From CAYNFH01 sp964396385 (GTDB taxonomy: Bacteria > Armatimonadota > Chthonomonadetes > Chthonomonadales > CAJBBX01), in assembly GCA_964396385.1 (NCBI GenBank), contig CAYNFH010000242.1, positions 1-9,250 on the forward strand: DNA of 9,250 nt, written 5' to 3'. A program made the translations under genes and the position numbers. The stretch's first letter is position 1; each line of letters begins with the position of its first letter. Positions 1 through 5,564 of this stretch are shown piece by piece. The notes below the pieces were generated by a model, which was given only the letters and a program-made list of their open reading frames with translations, was not told the DNA's origin and made no database searches.

Positions 1-1
1 C

Positions 2-241
2 TTTGCCATCGATCCCTCTCGTGTAGTGCGGTACGGAGGACGCATCGGCGCTGCGGGGGCGCTCACCTACTTTGTGGCGGGCCTCGGTCTCGCCGGGGGC
101 CGCAGCTCCAGTCCGCTGTCGTTGGCCGTCTGGCCTGCCATGGGCGCTTTCACACTCCTCTGCTGGATGGGCGGGCGGCTGGGCGCATTCCGAGTTTTGC
201 GCGCGGAAGCGGCGGTTTCCCTCCAGGAGGGTGGCGGTTAG
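2..241 (+). CDS. C-terminal fragment of an unrecognised membrane protein (5' end outside window)
   Basis: The reading frame is open from the left edge of the window to a TAG at 239-241, giving about 79 visible residues. A GTG at 26 could be a start, but the frame is equally open upstream of it, so I treat this as the 3' end of a longer gene. Two hydrophobic stretches, the first containing ALTYFVAGLGLAGG and the second AVWPAMGAFTLLCWMGG, look like membrane helices. They are followed by a short cytoplasmic-looking tail ending in QEGGG. Third codon positions are strongly G/C, as in the clear genes of this window, which supports real coding. I do not recognise the family. It lies 147 bp before the oxidoreductase start on the same strand, so co-transcription is possible but not shown. 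Confidence 0.5.
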   Translation, partial: FAIDPSRVVRYGGRIGAAGALTYFVAGLGLAGGRSSSPLSLAVWPAMGAFTLLCWMGGRLGAFRVLRAEAAVSLQEGGG

Positions 242-388
242 TCCCGCCGTCGCCGGTGGGCTTGATGCCGCCCCCACGCCCCCAACTCTTCCGGTCGCGC
301 ATACCCCTTTACGGCGGATCGACACATCCCTCACTTGTTCCTCCGCCCCGCAGTACCAAACCAACACCATCAAAGGAGAAGCCAACCA
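242..388 (+). other. Intergenic leader upstream of the oxidoreductase
   Basis: This is a 147-bp C-rich gap between the membrane-protein fragment and the oxidoreductase. The only clear signal is a Shine-Dalgarno sequence at its 3' end. I see no convincing -35/-10 pair and no strong hairpin. The oxidoreductase frame is open back to a TTG at 335, but that extension lacks a ribosome site and encodes residues unlike the family, so I treat it as untranslated. Confidence 0.4.
374..378 (+). promoter_or_regulatory. Ribosome binding site deciding the TTG start at 389
   Basis: AGGAG lies 10 nt before TTG 389, inside the purine-rich stretch AAAGGAGAA. It supports a TTG start at 389 rather than the in-frame TTG at 335, and the resulting protein begins MPGKKKVGIGIIGSG, directly before the nucleotide-binding strand as is usual for the family. 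Confidence 0.75.
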
Positions 389-1444
389 TTGCCCGGTAAG
401 AAGAAGGTAGGAATTGGTATCATCGGCTCCGGGGGCATTGCCCAGGGCGCCCACATGCCAGGATACGCCGCCATTCCGGACCTGTGCGAGATCGTCGCCG
501 TCGCGGACGCCAACCCCGAGGTCGCGCGTGCCGCGGCAGACAAGTTCAAGGTCAAGCACGTATTCAATGATTACAACGATCTCCTTAAGCTCAAGGAGGT
601 AGACGCCGTCTCGGTCTGCACGCCCAACTACCTCCACATGGACCCGACCATCAAGGCTTTCCAGGCCGGCAAACACGTGCTTTGCGAGAAGCCGATGGCC
701 ATGAACGCGGACGAGGCCCGCACGATGGTGGAAGCGGGCCGCAAGGCGGGCAAGATCTTCCAGGTGGGATACAACAGCCGGTTCGCACCCAGCAACCAGC
801 TTCTCAAGAAGTACATCGATGCGGGAGACCTGGGCGAGATCTACTACGCCCGGGCGCAGGCGCTGCGCCGCCGGGGTATTCCCGGGTGGGGCGTCTTCAT
901 CGATAAGGCGAAGCAGGGAGGCGGTCCGCTCATCGACATCGGGGTCCACATCCTGGACCTGACGCTGTGGCTCATGGGCCACCCGAAACCTATTGCCGCC
1001 TCCGGCGTAACCTATGCTAAGTTCGGCAAGCGCGGAGACATAGTGGGCTTCATGGGACAGTGGGACTACAAGAAGTTCACCGTTGAGGACTTTGCCTCCG
1101 CCCTGATCCGGTTCGACAACGGGGCGACGGTGGTGCTGGAGTCCAGCTTTGTAGCTAACCTGCCGGAAGAGGTCCACAACAGCACCCTGCTGGGCACCGA
1201 GGGCGGCGCCACGACCAGCCCGCTGACCATTGTCCAGGAGAAGCACCGATCTCTGCAGACATTCAAGCCGGAGTTTCCCAGCGGACAGGTGAATACGCAC
1301 CACGCGGAGGTTAAGAGCTTCGTGGAGTGCATCCAAGAGGGCAAGGAGCCGCTCGTCACGGGCGAACAGGGGCTGGCAGTGGCGCAGATCATGGACGCCA
1401 TCTACGCCTCTTCTGATGCGGGACATGAGGTGAAGATAAAGTAG
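389..1444 (+). CDS. Gfo/Idh/MocA family NAD(P)-dependent sugar oxidoreductase
   Basis: This is a probable cytoplasmic dehydrogenase of 351 aa that oxidises or reduces a sugar, inositol or sugar derivative with NAD(P); the exact substrate cannot be read from sequence. The N-terminal Rossmann fold begins with GIIGSGGIA (about residues 10-18), a GxGxxA-type dinucleotide loop. The family signature EKPMA lies at 100-104 and supplies the conserved lysine (K101). The C-terminal alpha/beta domain carries GGGPLIDIGVHILDL (177-191), whose Asp and His (D183, H187) match the family's GGG-x-L-x-D-x-G-x-H-x-x-D motif. Length is typical (about 330-400 aa). I chose TTG 389 because AGGAG is correctly spaced before it. 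The MFS transporter starts 77 bp downstream on the same strand, suggesting paired import and oxidation of one substrate. Family assignment is firm; substrate is unknown. Confidence 0.93.
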   Translation: MPGKKKVGIGIIGSGGIAQGAHMPGYAAIPDLCEIVAVADANPEVARAAADKFKVKHVFNDYNDLLKLKEVDAVSVCTPNYLHMDPTIKAFQAGKHVLCEKPMAMNADEARTMVEAGRKAGKIFQVGYNSRFAPSNQLLKKYIDAGDLGEIYYARAQALRRRGIPGWGVFIDKAKQGGGPLIDIGVHILDLTLWLMGHPKPIAASGVTYAKFGKRGDIVGFMGQWDYKKFTVEDFASALIRFDNGATVVLESSFVANLPEEVHNSTLLGTEGGATTSPLTIVQEKHRSLQTFKPEFPSGQVNTHHAEVKSFVECIQEGKEPLVTGEQGLAVAQIMDAIYASSDAGHEVKIK

Positions 1445-1451
1445 GGCGGGT

Positions 1452-1521
1452 GTTCAGGTGTTCAGGTAATCGGATCTTCAGGGATCCGGACCTGAACGCC
1501 TGAACGCCTGAATACCTGAAC
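1452..1521 (+). repeat. 8-bp tandem repeats in inverted orientation forming a long hairpin
   Basis: Two copies of GTTCAGGT (1452-1459, 1460-1467) face four copies of the opposite-orientation unit (ACCTGAAC 1490-1497, GCCTGAAC 1498-1505, GCCTGAAT 1506-1513, ACCTGAAC 1514-1521). The left 16 nt pair with 1490-1505 over the whole length with a single G-U wobble. Inside this, CGGATC (1471-1476) pairs with GATCCG (1483-1488) around a 6-nt loop. The array fills almost the whole gap between the oxidoreductase and the transporter and ends directly against the transporter ATG. It could act as a processing site, attenuator or RNA-stabilising structure, but no T-run follows it, so I do not call it a terminator. 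Confidence 0.8.
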
Positions 1522-2946
1522 ATGCAAGCCACCGCTCTCACCATGGAGAAGGCCGCGCCTAAATCCAGGGCCGTACTCGTGGCTATCGCCGCCGTAGCCG
1601 GGCTCGCGGAGCTGGCTTACGCCATCATGAACGTGTCCGCCATGCCCGTGTACCTGAAGTTCAGCATGGGCTACGGAGAGGCTACTATCGCGGGTATCGG
1701 CACCGCGTTCCTGCTGTTTGAGGGGGTGATGAAGGGCCCGTTCGGGGTGGTGGGCGACCGCATAGGGCGGAAGTGGCTCATCCTCGTAGGGCCGCTGATC
1801 AGCGTGATCACCTCGCTCCTCACGCTGCTAATAAAACCTCACCAGTGGTACCTCTTCGTGCTGCTGCGCGTGCTGGACGGGGTAGGCGCGGCGGCGCTCT
1901 GGCCCAGCGCGCTCGCGATGATCGCGGACGTCATCCCGGAGGAGAAGCGCTCGCAGGCGATGAGCCTGTTCAACGTGACTTACCTTCTGGGCATCGCGCT
2001 GGGACCGCTTATCGGAGGTATCGCGAACGACTTAACCAAGAAGGCTACGGAGCAGGTTAAGCGGTACATCATCCGCCACGGACCGCACATTACCAGGCAT
2101 ATGGTGGTGCACACGGCGGACCCGCGGCAGGCGTCCTTCTACGTCATCAGCTTCCTATTCCTCCTGACGGCGGCAGTGGCCTACTGGCGGCTGCCCAACA
2201 TCCGGCCGCACCACGAGTCCCATCCGGAGCATGAGGCGGGGTTCAGCTTCTCCGCGATCACCCAAGCCCTCCGACAGATTCCCCAGATGCTGCTGATGGC
2301 GTTTGTCACTTTCTTTGGCATCGGGATGATCATGCTGATCATCAAGCTGTTCGCCCTCGCCGAGTTCGACATCTCGGAGACGCAGTTTGGCGCGCTCCTC
2401 CTCGCGCCGGCCCTCATCATCGCCGCAGCCTCAGTGCCCCTCGGCACTATCGGCGACAAGATCGGCAAGGCGGCGGCGGTGCGGCTTGGTATCGGCATCT
2501 GCGCGTTCTCGCTGCTGTTCATGATCATTATCCGCAACCAGCTTGCGCTGGTCATCGGCGGATCCATCAATGGTATCGGCTTCGTGATCGCCTTCCCCTC
2601 CTGGATGGCGTATATCAGCTCCACGTGCGACAAGCGGCAGCGCGGCGCGGTGATGGGGGCGGTAGGTACGGCGCAAGGGGTTGGGGCGATGCTAGGCGCC
2701 CCTTTAGGCGGTTATCTGTATGAGAAGGCGCACATCCACCTGCCACGTTTCTTGCGGCCGTTCGGGGGATCCGTTCCGTTCCTCAAGCTGGGTCCTCACA
2801 TACCGGGCCACGCGCAGCAGGTGTACCTGAACCCGCACTACGCGCCGTTCATCGGCTGCGCCCTCATGCTGTTTATCGCCTGGATTCTGGCGATGCTCAC
2901 GGTGCATGATACGCCGCAGACGGCGGGGACGGTAGAGGAGGGATGA
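1522..2946 (+). CDS. Major facilitator superfamily transporter with His-rich loops
   Basis: This is a 474-aa inner-membrane secondary transporter with a hydrophobic pattern consistent with 12 helices. The loop 2-3 signature GVVGDRIGRKWL lies at about 75-86, and its counterpart in the second half is PLGTIGDKIGK (306-316), giving the usual two-fold pseudo-symmetry. Longer than usual hydrophilic segments lie before helix 6 (about 170-203) and helix 12 (about 402-442). Each contains GPHIxxH (187-193 and 424-430). The central loop is also His-rich (HHESHPEH, 230-237). The substrate is not determinable; the adjacent oxidoreductase suggests a sugar or sugar acid, but an efflux role is possible. ATG 1522 has no Shine-Dalgarno sequence because the 8-bp repeats occupy its leader; a second ATG at 1543 has none either. 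The TGA stop lies inside the following 7-bp repeat array. Confidence 0.9.
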   Translation: MQATALTMEKAAPKSRAVLVAIAAVAGLAELAYAIMNVSAMPVYLKFSMGYGEATIAGIGTAFLLFEGVMKGPFGVVGDRIGRKWLILVGPLISVITSLLTLLIKPHQWYLFVLLRVLDGVGAAALWPSALAMIADVIPEEKRSQAMSLFNVTYLLGIALGPLIGGIANDLTKKATEQVKRYIIRHGPHITRHMVVHTADPRQASFYVISFLFLLTAAVAYWRLPNIRPHHESHPEHEAGFSFSAITQALRQIPQMLLMAFVTFFGIGMIMLIIKLFALAEFDISETQFGALLLAPALIIAAASVPLGTIGDKIGKAAAVRLGIGICAFSLLFMIIIRNQLALVIGGSINGIGFVIAFPSWMAYISSTCDKRQRGAVMGAVGTAQGVGAMLGAPLGGYLYEKAHIHLPRFLRPFGGSVPFLKLGPHIPGHAQQVYLNPHYAPFIGCALMLFIAWILAMLTVHDTPQTAGTVEEG

Positions 2947-2989
2947 GGGATGAGGGATGAAGGATGAAGGATGAAGGATGAAGGATGAA
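2941..2989 (+). repeat. Seven tandem copies of a 7-bp repeat (GGATGAR)
   Basis: GGATGAG occurs twice (2941-2954), followed by five copies of GGATGAA (2955-2989) with no interruption. The first unit contains the last codon and TGA stop of the transporter (2941-2946), so the array begins inside the gene. It lies between two convergent genes. Its length is a multiple of 7, typical of simple-repeat arrays that change size by slippage. Confidence 0.92.
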
Positions 2990-3083
2990 TTCGGAGGCCA
3001 ACGTCCATGCTGTATGGGGCGATGCGGGAGTGACTTCAGAACGAGGATGCCGGTTTGGGTTTCTGGAATTGACCGCTCATCCC
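2990..3083. other. Convergent intergenic spacer
   Basis: This is the remainder of the gap between the transporter (+) and the zinc-finger protein (-), after the 7-bp repeats. I see no obvious hairpin-plus-T-run terminator for either gene and no coding potential that I would support. Confidence 0.4.
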
Positions 3084-3590
3084 TTAGAAAAACCGGGTGC
3101 GGCTGATGGCGCTGAAGACCATGGTTCCGAGGCCGACGAGCAGGAAGAGATTGCCGCCGAGGAAGGGCCCGATGTAGCCGGCGGGCCAGTGGTGCTGAGC
3201 GAAAAGCAGACCGATCCCGACTATCGACCCGACGGTCGCCCCTGCTCCCGCAGTGAGCTCCACCTTCGGGCCGCGCTTGCGCTTCACGGCGCGCAGCACC
3301 GCCTCCCCGATGCCGGTCCCGGCGAACAGGCCGATCCAGAATAGCATGAAGCCGAAGTGGCGGGCGGCAGCAACCACATAGCCGCCCAGGGTTCCCGCGG
3401 CGAGTCCGGCGACGATGCCCAGCGCCAGCCGGTTGCCGGGCACCTGAAACAGCGGAGAGGAGCGTATTGCGGCGCACTCACGGCAACGTGCGCCGGCGGG
3501 GCCTATCACCAGACAGTCCGGACAGATAGGCTTGTCGCACTTGCCGCAGCGGAGCGAGGTTTCCGCGTTATGTGCCGCGCAGCGGAGCAT
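3084..3590 (-). CDS. Small B-box-type zinc-finger membrane protein
   Basis: This 168-aa protein has an N-terminal treble-clef-like zinc-binding module and a hydrophobic C-terminal domain. Likely ligands are C4, H7, C15, C18, C23, C26, C36 and C39, spaced C-x2-H-x7-C-x2-C-x4-C-x2-C-x9-C-x2-C. This is the arrangement annotated as 'B-box zinc finger' in many bacterial membrane proteins. From about residue 55 to the end there are about four membrane segments (about 56-76, 78-98, 113-131, 140-161), with a basic loop AVKRKRGPK near 101-109. The zinc module is probably cytoplasmic and could mediate protein contacts, but the function of this family is not established. The ATG at 3590 begins just before the first Cys; no clear Shine-Dalgarno sequence precedes it. 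It follows the SLH gene on the same strand after 91 bp that hold a dispersed-repeat-like sequence. Confidence 0.8.
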   Translation of the reverse strand: MLRCAAHNAETSLRCGKCDKPICPDCLVIGPAGARCRECAAIRSSPLFQVPGNRLALGIVAGLAAGTLGGYVVAAARHFGFMLFWIGLFAGTGIGEAVLRAVKRKRGPKVELTAGAGATVGSIVGIGLLFAQHHWPAGYIGPFLGGNLFLLVGLGTMVFSAISRTRFF

Positions 3591-3614
3591 ATCAGCGGCG
3601 ACGGAGGACGGCTG

Positions 3615-3646
3615 CCCCTTCGGCTCCGCTCAGGGCAAGCTCCGGA
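3615..3646. repeat. Probable dispersed intergenic repeat
   Basis: The 91-bp gap between the SLH gene and the zinc-finger gene contains CTTCGGCTCCGCTCAGGG followed by CAAGCTCCGGA. Translated on the + strand it gives PFGSAQGKLR, a peptide I recall as a recurrent spurious product in bacterial and metagenomic annotations. TGCCC (3613-3617) and GGGCA (3633-3637) form a short inverted repeat around it. Only one copy is in this window, so calling it dispersed rests on memory, not on this sequence. Confidence 0.4.
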
Positions 3647-3681
3647 CGGACGGCCATCCGCAAGACTCTCAGGCGCTGCAT

Positions 3682-4329
3682 CTACTGCGCGCGCCGCGGG
3701 GCGGAGCGGCCGCGCGCGCCGGGGGGTGGCCCTAGATCCTCGCGGTTCTGCGGCTCGTCCGTCAGCAGGTCGTCCACCCCGACGATGACCTGCGCCACAG
3801 CCATGCTCGCCTGTTTGGCCGTCACGGGCTGGTTTGAAGGCTGGAGCACGATGGATGATGCGAAGGCCATCCGGTTTTGCACGAGGTAGGCCACTGCGGG
3901 ATAGGCCGGATCGGTCCGGGGCACTTGAATGCGCGGCCGGGGCGGAAGCGCTTCCGACTGCAGGTACGCTTTCCCCGCAAACCGCGGCAGCCCCTGGGCG
4001 GCATACCGCGCCATGCGGCTCAGCACGCCCGCCAGCTCATACCGCGTGATGGGCCGGCTCGGGTCGCCTGCCGCCGGCTCGCGAACCGACCTGACGCCGG
4101 TCTTTGGCCAATCCCCGCGCTGAAGAGACTGGGCGAACCGCATAAGGTCGCCGGCCAGCTCGCGGCGGGTTACCGGCCGGCTCCCCTGGAATTTGCCGCC
4201 GGGCGCCTGCATCACTCCGCGGCTCACGACGTCGGAAACGGCAGTGTGGGCCCAATGGGCCGCCGGGACGTCCAACTGAGCGCCGGCAGGACGGGCGAGG
4301 AGCAGCAGAACGAGTGGTAGGGTTGGCAT
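3682..4329 (-). CDS. Small secreted SLH-domain protein
   Basis: This is a 215-aa exported protein consisting almost entirely of S-layer-homology-like repeats, which typically bind cell-wall-linked polymer or peptidoglycan. Residues 1-17 form a hydrophobic signal peptide (PLVLLLLARPAGA) with a probable cut after AGA; it lacks the usual basic N-region. The best SLH repeat spans about 19-68 (DVPAAHWAH, a GVM turn, then PVTRRELA). A second half-repeat is PITRYELAGVLSRM (93-106). A third, weaker one spans about 137-182 (YPAVAYLVQNRM, then PVTAKQASMAV). The tail (190-215) is Pro/Arg/Gly-rich. There is no additional enzymatic or outer-membrane barrel domain. The ATG at 4329 has no Shine-Dalgarno sequence. 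It lies 202 bp after mreB on the same strand, with repeats between them, so its own promoter is possible. A role in envelope organisation is inferred. Confidence 0.78.
   Translation of the reverse strand: MPTLPLVLLLLARPAGAQLDVPAAHWAHTAVSDVVSRGVMQAPGGKFQGSRPVTRRELAGDLMRFAQSLQRGDWPKTGVRSVREPAAGDPSRPITRYELAGVLSRMARYAAQGLPRFAGKAYLQSEALPPRPRIQVPRTDPAYPAVAYLVQNRMAFASSIVLQPSNQPVTAKQASMAVAQVIVGVDDLLTDEPQNREDLGPPPGARGRSAPRRAQ
3687..3719 (-). other. Very GC-rich hairpin at the 3' end of the SLH gene
   Basis: GCGCGCGCCGC (3687-3697) pairs with 3706-3717 over 11 bp with one bulged base and an 8-nt loop. It lies immediately before the stop codon (3682-3684) and encodes the Arg/Pro-rich tail. No T-run follows on the - strand, so a factor-independent terminator is doubtful; it may slow or process transcripts. 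Confidence 0.45.
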
Positions 4330-4362
4330 TTAATTGTTTGGTTGATGGCCCGGAATTGGGGC

Positions 4363-4378
4363 GTTCAGGCGTTCAGGT
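4363..4378. repeat. Second locus of the GTTCAGGY 8-bp repeat (two units)
   Basis: GTTCAGGC (4363-4370) and GTTCAGGT (4371-4378) are the same unit as the array at 1452-1521, preceded by a partial unit. Here they lie in the leader of the SLH gene, 34 bp before its start on the - strand. Confidence 0.75.
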
Positions 4379-4410
4379 GATAGGTTGGGATTGGGACGGC
4401 TGTTAGCGGC

Positions 4411-4416
4411 AGTATA
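4411..4416 (-). promoter_or_regulatory. Possible -10 element for the SLH gene
   Basis: Read on the - strand this is TATACT, five of six matches to the sigma70 -10 consensus and the same hexamer as the murA -10. No good -35 lies 16-18 bp upstream, so support is weak. Confidence 0.25.
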
Positions 4417-4496
4417 CCGCACGCAACGGATGAGATAGGACCGACCCGCAGGACGGCTGTACCCCGGCGCCTGAAGTCGCGGCTACACATACGCCA

Positions 4497-4514
4497 AGTC
4501 CCCGTGCGGGGACT
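4497..4514. terminator. Perfect palindrome after mreB, possible terminator
   Basis: AGTCCCCGTGCGGGGACT is an 8-bp perfect stem with a 2-nt centre (or 7 bp with a 4-nt loop), 17 bp past the mreB stop on the - strand. Its position suggests transcription termination of murA-mreB, but it is followed by TGGCG rather than a T-run. It may instead be part of a dispersed repeat extending to about 4460. Confidence 0.4.
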
Positions 4515-4531
4515 CAAGAAAGTACAAGAAA

Positions 4532-5560
4532 TTAAGTCCCACCGACGACAGGCTGACGGGATTCGCCGCGGCGGGCGGCGTGCTGGGCTTCCAGGGCCAG
4601 TCCCGTGCCGAGCGCGACGCAGGATAGAGGGTCGCTCGCCACGTGCACCGGCATGCCCGTGGCGGCGGCCAGGAGCTGATCCAGGCCACGGAGCAAGGCG
4701 CCCCCTCCGGTGAGCCAGATGCCCCGTCGGAGAATGTCCGCGGAAAGCTCGGGCGGCGTCTCCTCCAGTACCCCGCGCACTCTGTCCACGATCTGGGTCA
4801 CCGGCTCCGCCATCGCCTCTCGGACTTCGGCGGAGGTGACCTCCACGGTGCGCGGGAGCCCCTCGATGAGGTCACGTCCTCCCACTTGCATGGAGCTCTC
4901 CTCCCCCACCGGATAGGCGGAGCCGAGGCAGATTTTGATCTCCTCCGCCGTTCGGTCGCCAATGAGCAGGCTGTGAGCGGTCTTGAGGCGGCGCGCGATG
5001 GCCTCGTCCATCTTGTTGCCGCCGGTGCGCAGGCTCTTGGAGATGCAGATCCCCTGCATGGAGATGACGGCCATGTCCGTAGTACCGCCGCCGATGTCGA
5101 CCACCATGTTTCCGCCGGGATGGTTGATGGGAAGCCCCGCCCCGATAGCCGCGGCCACCGGCTCCTCGATGGTGCCGGCTTCGCCCGCACCGGCTTCGCG
5201 GGCCGCCTGCAGCACGGCCCTCCGCTCCACGCTCGTGACCCCGCTGGGCACGCAGATCAGCACCCGGGGGCGGAACAGCCGGTGGCGGCCCACCACGCGG
5301 TTGATGAGGTGCTCCAGCATACGCGTGGTGGTGGTGTAGTCCGCGATCACCCCGTCAGACATAGGCCGGATCGCCACGATGTTCTCGGGCGTCCGGCCCT
5401 CCATGGATCGCGCCTCCTGGCCAACGGCGAGGACCTTCTTGGTGCGCGCGGATACGGCGACTACCGACGGCTCTCGGAGCACGATGCCCTTGCCGCGCAC
5501 ATAGACGACAATGTTCGCCGTCCCGAGATCGATACCGATCTCGGGGGTCAGGGAGAACAC
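4532..5560 (-). CDS. mreB: Rod shape-determining actin homologue MreB/Mbl
   Basis: This 342-aa cytoplasmic, membrane-associated bacterial actin polymerises with ATP and guides elongation-phase peptidoglycan synthesis. The actin-fold nucleotide motifs are intact: phosphate 1 DLGTAN (11-16), the connecting EEPVAAAIG (132-140), phosphate 2 DIGGGTTD (155-162) and the adenosine motif LTGGGALL (283-290), followed by ALGTG (316-320). Length is normal. The start is GTG 5560: GAGG at 5573-5570 is 9 nt upstream and the frame begins MFSLTPEIGIDLGTAN, as expected. The murA stop is only 4 nt upstream, so translational coupling is likely. mreC and mreD do not follow it. The murA neighbour recalls mbl of Firmicutes, so this may be an Mbl-like paralogue rather than the mreBCD copy; sequence alone does not decide. 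Confidence 0.95.
   Translation of the reverse strand: MFSLTPEIGIDLGTANIVVYVRGKGIVLREPSVVAVSARTKKVLAVGQEARSMEGRTPENIVAIRPMSDGVIADYTTTTRMLEHLINRVVGRHRLFRPRVLICVPSGVTSVERRAVLQAAREAGAGEAGTIEEPVAAAIGAGLPINHPGGNMVVDIGGGTTDMAVISMQGICISKSLRTGGNKMDEAIARRLKTAHSLLIGDRTAEEIKICLGSAYPVGEESSMQVGGRDLIEGLPRTVEVTSAEVREAMAEPVTQIVDRVRGVLEETPPELSADILRRGIWLTGGGALLRGLDQLLAAATGMPVHVASDPLSCVALGTGLALEAQHAARRGESRQPVVGGT
5522..5545 (-). other. Perfect 10-bp inverted repeat in the mreB 5' coding region
   Basis: CCCGAGATCG (5522-5531) is the exact reverse complement of CGATCTCGGG (5536-5545), with a 4-nt loop. It begins 16 nt into the mreB message and covers the codons for the conserved EIGIDLG. It would form a stable RNA hairpin just after the start codon. 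Confidence 0.6.
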
Positions 5561-5564
5561 CCCA

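Larger units (their letters stand above)
4330..4531. other. Intergenic region between mreB and the SLH gene
   Basis: These 202 bp hold, from left to right, the SLH gene leader, two 8-bp repeat units, a possible -10 box for the SLH gene and a perfect palindrome near the mreB stop. The stretch from 4417 to 4496 has no coding signal I would support. Reading it on the - strand, the motif TAGCCGCGACTTCAGGCGCC (4464-4483) resembles a repeat I recall from several high-GC phyla; only one copy is visible here. Confidence 0.45.

Noticed and set aside
335..388. N-terminal extension of the oxidoreductase from TTG 335
   Set aside because: It has no ribosome site, adds 18 residues unlike the family, and the well-spaced AGGAG points to 389.
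1452..1505. Intrinsic terminator after the oxidoreductase
   Set aside because: The hairpin is strong, but no T-run follows; instead more repeat units lead straight into the transporter start.
2047..2847. Transporter as a fused or rearranged gene because of its long loops
   Set aside because: The reading frame, helix pattern and both half-signatures are continuous, so the loops look like ordinary insertions within one gene.
2941..2989. CRISPR array
   Set aside because: Units are 7 bp and strictly contiguous, with no spacers; this and the other arrays are simple tandem repeats.
2704..3477. Long - strand open frame across the transporter 3' end, repeats and zinc-finger gene
   Set aside because: It runs antisense to the transporter and out of frame with the zinc-finger gene. 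Its peptide is Arg-rich shadow sequence plus a translated 7-bp repeat (SFILHPSSF).
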